A stretch of 19,576 nucleotides of DNA, from the NCBI GenBank assembly GCA_012515695.1, contig JAAYXX010000325.1:1-19576 (forward strand), written 5' to 3'. Of the stretch, positions 15,049-19,576 are shown one piece after another. Positions within the stretch are counted from its first letter, which is position 1, and each line of letters starts with the position of its first letter. This stretch comes from Chloroflexota bacterium (GTDB lineage: Bacteria > Chloroflexota > Anaerolineae > UBA1429). The position numbers and the translations under genes were made by a program. The notes beneath the pieces were generated by a model, which was given only the letters and a program-made list of their open reading frames with translations, was not told the origin of the DNA and made no database searches.

Positions 15049-15846
15049 ATGAGTAAAATTGCGCGTGTCGCCCTTCAAGATAGGACCATCCGCTATGGTC
15101 TCCTACAGGACGATCAGACCCTTGATCTTATCGAGGGCAGCATTTTCACGAAATGGCAGCCGACGGGTGTGACGGTGCCCCTGTCGGAAGTGAAACTCTT
15201 GCCGCCTGTTGACCCGCCCAATATCTTGGCCATCGGGCTGAACTATCGCGCCCACGCCCTGGAAGGCGGCGACGAGATCCCAGAGCGCCCCGTCATCTTT
15301 ATCAAGGCCACGACGGCGCTTTGCGCGCCCGACGACCCCATTATCCTCCCCAAAGTGGCGCCGAACGAAGTGGACTATGAATGCGAGCTGGCCATCATCA
15401 TCGGCAAGACCGCGCATCATGTGGCAGAGGCCGAGGCGCTGGACTATGTTCTGGGCTATACCTGCGCCAACGATGTCAGCGCGCGCGATTGCCAGCTACG
15501 CATTGACAAGCAATGGGCACGCGCCAAGTCGTTCGATACCTTTGCCCCGATGGGGCCGTGGCTTGCCACGGAGCTAGACCCGGACAATGTGCGCGTCCAG
15601 ACTCGGCTGAACGGCAAGACGATGCAGGATTCCAATACCAACGACCTGATCTTTTCCTGTCGCAAGCTAATCTCCTACCTCTCGGACTCGTTCACGCTGA
15701 TCCCCGGCACGGTGATTATGACCGGCACGCCTTCCGGCGTCGGCTTTGCCCGCAAGCCGCCCGTGTTCCTCCGCCCCGGCGACGTGGTCGAGATCGAGAT
15801 CGAGGGCATCGGCACATTACGCAACCCTGTCATCGCCGAACCCTGA
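15049..15846 (+). CDS. Fumarylacetoacetate hydrolase family protein
   Basis: This 265-aa protein has the size of single-domain bacterial FAH-family enzymes (acylpyruvate hydrolase, 2-hydroxyhepta-2,4-diene-1,7-dioate isomerase, oxaloacetate decarboxylase, 2-keto-3-deoxy-sugar-acid enzymes). It has a small N-terminal domain (1-55) followed by the catalytic beta-roll: LNYRAHALE (64-72), metal ligands E111 and E113 in YECELAIIIG, D142 in ANDVSARD, then KSFDTFAPMGP (160-170) and TGTPSGVGF near 226-234. All expected Mg/Mn ligands are present. AGGAG lies 8 bases before the ATG. Cytoplasmic. The exact substrate cannot be told from the sequence; its placement beside an aldehyde oxidoreductase and sugar dehydrogenases fits sugar-acid or aromatic catabolism, but that is inference. 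Confidence 0.93.
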   Translation: MSKIARVALQDRTIRYGLLQDDQTLDLIEGSIFTKWQPTGVTVPLSEVKLLPPVDPPNILAIGLNYRAHALEGGDEIPERPVIFIKATTALCAPDDPIILPKVAPNEVDYECELAIIIGKTAHHVAEAEALDYVLGYTCANDVSARDCQLRIDKQWARAKSFDTFAPMGPWLATELDPDNVRVQTRLNGKTMQDSNTNDLIFSCRKLISYLSDSFTLIPGTVIMTGTPSGVGFARKPPVFLRPGDVVEIEIEGIGTLRNPVIAEP

Positions 15847-15866
15847 CCGGCAACAGCCCGCATTGC

Positions 15867-15904
15867 AACAGCCGCGCCGTCTCGGATAGCGCGGCTGTTC
15901 TTTT
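15867..15904 (+). terminator. Rho-independent terminator of the FAH-family gene
   Basis: Perfect 11-bp stem AACAGCCGCGC (15867-15877) and GCGCGGCTGTT (15889-15899) with an 11-base loop, followed by CTTTTGT. It starts 20 bases past the stop. It also lies 3' of the converging ion-channel gene and may act for both. Confidence 0.85.
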
Positions 15905-15916
15905 GTCTCGCGCTTT

Positions 15917-16642
15917 TCATTCGTACCTGTCCGTCGCGCTCGCGTCGCTGCCGATGAAAAAGCTGGCCAACACCGCGGTGACATAGCCCAGCACGCCGAG
16001 CGCGTACAGGGAAATGATAAACCCCAGAATGCGGCCCTCGGGGGTTTGGGGCCAATACTCTGACCCAATCGTCGTCAAGATCATCGCCGTCCACCAGAGC
16101 GCATCGCCGTAGGATACCAGCCCATCTTTCCCCTCAATTCCCGCCGCCGCCAGAGCTTGCGGGCTTTCGAATGCTTGCATTCCGGCGGCCCCTACCAGCA
16201 AAACAAGCGTCGTCAGCACAAAGACAAACCCCGCTTTGCGTCGCCCCAGGGTGGTCCGCGCGGCCCGCATGCCACGGTTTAACGATGTGATCAGCTTGGC
16301 CAGGTTCAGCGCGCGCGCTGCTCCCGCGAACCGCAGAACGCGCAGAGCGCGGAGAACGGCCAGAAACCTCAGCGCCGGAAGCAGCAGGGAGAGCAGCGTG
16401 AACCAGTTGTTCTTGATATAGACAAGCTTGTTCGGGGCGATGATCAGGCTGACCACGAAATCTAGAATGAAAATGCCCCAGATGAGATAGCCTATCGTCA
16501 GCAGATACGGGCTTGCCCCCCAGATGAACTCGACAAGGACAACGATCACCCACACAAACGACAGCACAATCACCGGCACGGTGGTGATTTCGTCAATCTG
16601 CTCCAGCAGTTCCCAGCGCTCTTGATCCGTTTCCTTGGACAT
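15917..16642 (-). CDS. Voltage-gated-like six-helix ion channel with atypical filter (ion transporter family)
   Basis: This 241-aa membrane protein has the layout of one subunit of a tetrameric cation channel: helices near 22-40 (S1), 48-69 (S2), 77-90 (S3), an S4-like segment with regularly spaced arginines (RFLAVLRALRVLRFAGAAR, 92-110), S5 139-157, pore helix 181-190 and S6 203-229. The pore loop is WWTAMILTTIGSEYWP, so the filter reads T-I-G-S-E-Y (191-196) in place of the T-V-G-Y-G-D of potassium channels. Ion selectivity is therefore uncertain, though the position and following helix are canonical. There is no cytoplasmic ligand domain; the C-terminus is only about 12 residues past S6. 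The ATG has only a weak GAGGG upstream. It is divergent from the dehydrogenase at 16883 and convergent with the FAH gene. Confidence 0.85.
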   Translation of the reverse strand: MSKETDQERWELLEQIDEITTVPVIVLSFVWVIVVLVEFIWGASPYLLTIGYLIWGIFILDFVVSLIIAPNKLVYIKNNWFTLLSLLLPALRFLAVLRALRVLRFAGAARALNLAKLITSLNRGMRAARTTLGRRKAGFVFVLTTLVLLVGAAGMQAFESPQALAAAGIEGKDGLVSYGDALWWTAMILTTIGSEYWPQTPEGRILGFIISLYALGVLGYVTAVLASFFIGSDASATDRYE

Positions 16643-16704
16643 GCCCTGGCTCTACCCTCACCTGTGCCCGACATTACGCCCCTGCGCCCCCGTCCGGAGG
16701 CTAC

Positions 16705-16732
16705 TGGTCATGCGACACCGATTGGCTATAAT
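16705..16732 (+). promoter_or_regulatory. Promoter of the dehydrogenase at 16883
   Basis: A consensus -10 TATAAT (16727-16732) with TGGTCA (16705-16710) 16 bases upstream. The start near 16739 would give a leader of about 144 bases, which contains the two hairpins listed separately. Confidence 0.5.
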
Positions 16733-16768
16733 ACCCCTGGAGTCATTGACACCCTACGCGCACCCAGG

Positions 16769-16816
16769 CACTTGGCTGTAGCGCCAAGTGGCAGCGCCAT
16801 CAGGCGGCGCCTGATG
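16769..16816 (+). other. Structured 5' leader with two perfect hairpins
   Basis: Hairpin 1: CACTTGGC/GCCAAGTG with a 6-base loop (16769-16790). Hairpin 2: CATCAGGC/GCCTGATG with a 3-base loop (16798-16816). An alternative outer pairing, GGCAC (16767-16771) with GTGCC (16816-16820), would compete with hairpin 1. No T-run follows. I do not recognise a known riboswitch class. Confidence 0.5.
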
Positions 16817-16882
16817 TGCCAGGGGGCAACCGCTCCCAGGGCCGCTATCGCCCGTGCCATCCATCAAGAAGGGATAACCGCT

Positions 16883-17965
16883 ATGCAAGCCCTTGTTCTG
16901 TACCCCGACGGCCATTATCAGCTTGAAGAAGCAGCCGAACCCGCTCTCGGCCACAATCCTTTTGCGCCCCACGATGTGCTGATCCAGGTAGCCTATTGTG
17001 GTATCTGTGGCAGCGACGTGCACGGCTGGCATGTGAAGGAAGGCACGCGCCTGTCCGGTCCCGACCAGCCTACTGTGGGCGGCCATGAGATGTGCGGCAC
17101 CGTGCTGGCCGTCGGCCCCGCCGTAACCCGCGTCAAGCCGGGGGACCGCGTGGTGGGCGAGATCGTCGTCCACTATTGCGGCGAATGCGTCAACTGCCGC
17201 GCTGGCAAGGTTAACATTTGTGTGAACACCCCGCCAATGGCCGGGCGCATCCACTACACGGTGGGCGGCGCTTTTGCCCCGCTGACCGTCTGGCCGGATC
17301 GCTCGCTGCACATCCTGCCCGACCACGTTTCTTTTGAAGAGGCGGTACTGATGGAGCCTACCGCGGGCAGTGTGCATTGCCTGTATGAGCGGTTGCAGTT
17401 GCGCGCGGGCGAGTCGGTTGCCATTCTGGGGCCTGGCGCACGCGGCCAAATTCTGCTGCAACTCGCGCTGGCTGCGGGGGCCAAACCCGTGTTGGTTTCC
17501 GGCATTCAGCGAGATGCCCGCGTGCGGTTGCCTCTGGCGGCCTCGCTGGGCGCAGACCGGGTGGTCAATGTGGACGAGCAAGACCTGATTGCCGCCGCCG
17601 CCGAGCTTACAGGGGGTGTGGGGTTTGATGTGGTGGTGGAAAACGCGGGGGCTGCGTCGGCAGTCAGCCAGGCCATCGAGATTGCCCGGCCCGGTGGACG
17701 GGTGATGATCTCCGGAGGGGGCATTCGAGGCGGCGTGACCATCCCCCTGCAAACATGGCCCGTCATCGTTAAGGAACTCACGCTGTATGGCGAGATCTCG
17801 CACAACTGGTCGAGCTGGCATACTGGCCTGGAAATGGTGGCACACGGTCAAATAGATCTCAAGCCGTTGCTCACCCGCGTGTATCCGCTCGCCGAGTGGG
17901 AACAGGGGTTCCGTGATGCCGCCCTGGGCGATGACGTCATGCGCGTCGCGTTGAAACCCGCATAG
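16883..17965 (+). CDS. Zinc-dependent medium-chain dehydrogenase (sorbitol / threonine dehydrogenase-like)
   Basis: This 360-aa NAD(P)-linked polyol or amino-alcohol dehydrogenase starts at the ATG at 16883 (MQALVLYPDG), with AAGGGA about 8 bases ahead; the frame is open further upstream to 16622 but crosses the promoter. Catalytic zinc ligands: C42 (CGICGSDVHGWH), H68 and E69 (GGHEMCG), and E158 (MEPTAG). Structural zinc cysteines: C99, C102, C105 and C113 (CGECVNCRAGKVNIC). The coenzyme fold carries GPGARGQ (183-189). Both zinc sites are complete, unlike the MDR enzyme at 11828. E158 in an EP motif is typical of sorbitol, butanediol and threonine dehydrogenases. It has its own promoter and a structured leader, and converges on the AI-2E gene with 10 bases between stops. 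Confidence 0.92.
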   Translation: MQALVLYPDGHYQLEEAAEPALGHNPFAPHDVLIQVAYCGICGSDVHGWHVKEGTRLSGPDQPTVGGHEMCGTVLAVGPAVTRVKPGDRVVGEIVVHYCGECVNCRAGKVNICVNTPPMAGRIHYTVGGAFAPLTVWPDRSLHILPDHVSFEEAVLMEPTAGSVHCLYERLQLRAGESVAILGPGARGQILLQLALAAGAKPVLVSGIQRDARVRLPLAASLGADRVVNVDEQDLIAAAAELTGGVGFDVVVENAGAASAVSQAIEIARPGGRVMISGGGIRGGVTIPLQTWPVIVKELTLYGEISHNWSSWHTGLEMVAHGQIDLKPLLTRVYPLAEWEQGFRDAALGDDVMRVALKPA

Positions 17966-17975
17966 CGTCCCGCGC

Positions 17976-19103
17976 TCACTCGGACTCTACCGGCGCGGCT
18001 CCCGTCCAGCGGCGAATGCCCGGCGCGATAACCTGCACAAAGAACACCCGTGCAGCGGCCGCCAGGGGAATAGCTACCAGCGCGCCCAATAGCCCCCCCA
18101 ACGACACCCCGGCGAACAGGGACAGCAGGGCCAACAGGGGCGAAACTTCGGTCTGGGAGCGGACAACGTTGGGCATAATCACGTTGCTCTCGAATTGCTG
18201 CATCGCCAGCACGAACGCCAGCACAATCAGCGCCCTGGTGGGCGATTCCGCCAGGGCCAACGCCACCATCGGGATAGCCGCCAGCGTCGGCCCAATCACC
18301 GGGATAAACTCCATCAGCCCTGCAAAGAGCGCCAGAGCCAACGCGAAGGGAATGCCGAAAATCGTCAGGCCAATAAAGTAGAGCGTTGCTATGATCAACC
18401 CGCCGATGATAGTGGCACGCACAAAGCCGCCCATCGCCTGCGCCATACTCTTGGCAGTATAGCGCACCCGCTCGCGGCGTTCCTTGGGGAACAGCGACAG
18501 GGTAAAGATTCTCCGCCCTTTTGCCTGAAGCAGCCAGTAAACGGATACGAATACAATAAACAGGATATTCAACAGCGAAGTCACGATGATGCCGGGCAGG
18601 GCGAGGAGCGCCTGACTGACCTCTCCCAGTACCGAAGAGATAAAGCCCACGATATCGGTAGTGTTCACTCCGGGCAGGCGGGCAAACCATCTCTGCGCCA
18701 TCTCTACCAGTCCTGGGACCGCGGCAACCGCCGTTTGCACCTGCGTGATCAGAGTGGGCAAGATCGCCAGACCAAACCCCACCAGGATCAGCGCCAATAC
18801 CAGATAGGTGAGCAGGATAGCCAGCAGGCGAGGGATGCGTCTCCCCAGCCAGTCTACAACGGGCGACAGCGCCTCCCCAATGACGATTCCCAGGATCACC
18901 AGAGCTATTGCCTCTGCCAGCAACCAGACGGAGGCCAGCAGCACCACGCCCAGGGATAACCCCAGGGCGATAGCGGTGGTAGTTTGCCACCAGGGGCCAA
19001 CACCGCCGCGCCTCCCTCCTGGCTCGCGGCCCGTCCCATCGAGGCGGGGTTCCTCCACGCGCTCGGGTAGGCGCGGCACCTCTACATGCGGGGCATCTGT
19101 CAT
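17976..19103 (-). CDS. AI-2E family transporter (TqsA/PerM-like membrane protein)
   Basis: This 375-aa integral membrane protein of the AI-2E/UPF0118 family includes the quorum-signal exporter TqsA and Na+/H+ antiporter-like members. I chose the ATG at 19103 (MTDAPHVEVPRLPERVEEP), with AAGGAA 8 bases ahead, over the one at 19124. A polar, Arg/Pro-rich cytoplasmic N-terminus of about 40 residues precedes paired helices (about 44-78 and 92-117), a soluble amphipathic region (120-165), and C-terminal helices (about 167-195 and 230-355). The diagnostic FIPVIGP sits at 266-272, followed by PTLAAIP. Family members carry out varied export, so a specific substrate is not claimed. The upstream region to the right edge holds no gene that could be co-transcribed. 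Confidence 0.9.
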   Translation of the reverse strand: MTDAPHVEVPRLPERVEEPRLDGTGREPGGRRGGVGPWWQTTTAIALGLSLGVVLLASVWLLAEAIALVILGIVIGEALSPVVDWLGRRIPRLLAILLTYLVLALILVGFGLAILPTLITQVQTAVAAVPGLVEMAQRWFARLPGVNTTDIVGFISSVLGEVSQALLALPGIIVTSLLNILFIVFVSVYWLLQAKGRRIFTLSLFPKERRERVRYTAKSMAQAMGGFVRATIIGGLIIATLYFIGLTIFGIPFALALALFAGLMEFIPVIGPTLAAIPMVALALAESPTRALIVLAFVLAMQQFESNVIMPNVVRSQTEVSPLLALLSLFAGVSLGGLLGALVAIPLAAAARVFFVQVIAPGIRRWTGAAPVESE

Positions 19104-19460
19104 CGCTTGATTCCTTTCCCACAACCGGCTTTTCAGCGAACCGGAGCGCCAAGGTATGCGGTTCTTGCTATGCGGCTGACATGAGGAATGAGCGAGTTAG
19201 AAGTAGCCAAGACGCGGGGGAAAACGGGGGCACAATAGATCAGGATGCTCAACTGAGGGCTGGAGAACCCAGCCCGACCATAGATTGCCATAACTCGCAG
19301 GCTGCGTCAAGTGGCCCGGCCTCATCTCCTGGCTTCTATGGAGCCGCCTTTGCCTTTGGGAGAGGGGAATTGGACCGCCGGCTTCCAGCCTGCCATCCTA
19401 TCAGGCCGCCAAGGATGGCAAATGGCGCTAACATTTGGTTGTCGATCGCCCTCACCCTAC

Positions 19461-19481
19461 CCCTCTCCCAGTGGGCGAGGG
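19461..19481. repeat. 21-bp palindromic intergenic repeat, copy 1
   Basis: CCCTCTCCCA followed by GTGGGCGAGGG. The unit folds as CCCTC/GAGGG plus inner CCC/GGG with one mismatch. It is preceded by CCCTCACCCTAC. An exact second copy lies 58 bases further on. Such C-rich/G-rich units resemble dispersed intergenic repeats of large GC-rich genomes. Confidence 0.75.
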
Positions 19482-19518
19482 AACCAGACACCCTCACCCA
19501 CGGCTGTACTCAGCCGCT

Positions 19519-19539
19519 CCCTCTCCCAGTGGGCGAGGG
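19519..19539. repeat. 21-bp palindromic intergenic repeat, copy 2
   Basis: Identical in all 21 bases to the copy at 19461-19481. It is also preceded by CCCTCACCCA (19491-19500), with a 6-bp hairpin (CGGCTG/CAGCCG) inserted between that and the palindrome. Confidence 0.75.
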
Positions 19540-19576
19540 CGGCATATATGCCGGTGGCATATTGCCGCGCTTACCG

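Larger units (their letters stand above)
19104..19576. other. Gene-free tail with small hairpins and repeats
   Basis: No credible gene in 473 bases. Seen: hairpin GGGCTGG-agaac-CCAGCCC (19257-19275), hairpin TGCCATCCT/AGGATGGCA (19391-19399 with 19412-19420), hairpin CGGCTG-TACT-CAGCCG (19501-19516), and two 21-bp repeats described separately. The left part should contain the AI-2E promoter (minus strand), but no confident -35/-10 pair was found. Confidence 0.6.

Noticed and set aside
16622..16882. 87-codon upstream extension of the dehydrogenase at 16883
   Set aside because: It overlaps the start of the divergent channel gene, a consensus TATAAT and two hairpins, and adds no MDR-like sequence.
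16754..17851. 365-codon frame antisense to the dehydrogenase at 16883
   Set aside because: The sense strand has both complete zinc sites and a coenzyme fold; the antisense product is His/Arg-rich and featureless.
17848..19152. 434-codon minus-strand frame overlapping the AI-2E gene
   Set aside because: Low-complexity Gly/Arg-rich product in a shifted frame. The 375-aa frame has the FIPVIGP motif, helices and an SD.
19449..19539. Possible CRISPR array from the two 21-bp repeats
   Set aside because: Only two copies with a hairpin-containing 37-base gap, no cas genes, and a repeat that is a palindromic C/G-rich unit of the dispersed type.

Overview
The window is GC-rich, compact bacterial DNA with short intergenic gaps, GTG starts beside ATG, strong Shine-Dalgarno (SD) sequences and several recognisable TTGACx/TAtaaT-type promoters. 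The gene mix (glycyl radical enzyme with activase, tungsten/molybdenum aldehyde oxidoreductase, GH1 glycosidase, secreted HYR/DNRLRE protein, several dehydrogenases) fits an anaerobic or facultatively anaerobic saccharolytic bacterium. My best guess is Chloroflexota (Anaerolineae-like). That is inference from gene content, as no rRNA or marker gene is present. No tRNA, rRNA, CRISPR array, transposase or phage gene was found.

Layout. (1) 1-3269, plus strand: the C-terminal part of a glycyl radical enzyme (5' end outside the window), its radical-SAM activase in a 4-base overlap, then a GH1 beta-glycosidase. (2) 3331-8151, minus strand: a GNAT acetyltransferase with its own promoter, and the operon marR - ABC subunit A - ABC subunit B. 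The two ABC subunits form a predicted heterodimeric exporter with one degenerate ATP site. The operon promoter is covered by a near-perfect 37-bp palindrome, the likely MarR operator. (3) 8363-10444, minus strand: a 693-aa secreted surface-type protein with an Ig-like domain, an HYR-like domain and a C-terminal DNRLRE domain, ended by a textbook terminator and preceded by a 454-base structured, AT-rich leader/intergenic region. (4) 10899-12853: an alpha/beta hydrolase (minus) divergent from a zinc-type medium-chain dehydrogenase (plus). (5) 12884-15846: an aldehyde ferredoxin oxidoreductase (minus) divergent from a fumarylacetoacetate-hydrolase-family enzyme (plus), each with a good promoter in the 212-base gap. 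(6) 15917-19103: a voltage-gated-like ion channel (minus) divergent from a sorbitol/threonine-dehydrogenase-like enzyme (plus) with a structured leader, which converges on an AI-2E family membrane protein (minus). (7) 19104-19576: no gene, but small hairpins and two copies of a 21-bp CCCTCTCCC...GAGGG repeat.

Functionally most of the window is accessory catabolism: sugar release (GH1), polyol/alcohol oxidation (two MDR enzymes), aldehyde oxidation to acids (AOR), radical-based C-C or C-O cleavage (GRE) and cleavage or hydration of small keto acids (FAH family). These are separate transcription units rather than one pathway operon. No wholly new multi-gene system is evident. The least explained parts are the substrate of the glycyl radical enzyme, the MarR operator/exporter unit, the secreted protein with its unusual leader, and the non-canonical filter of the ion channel.
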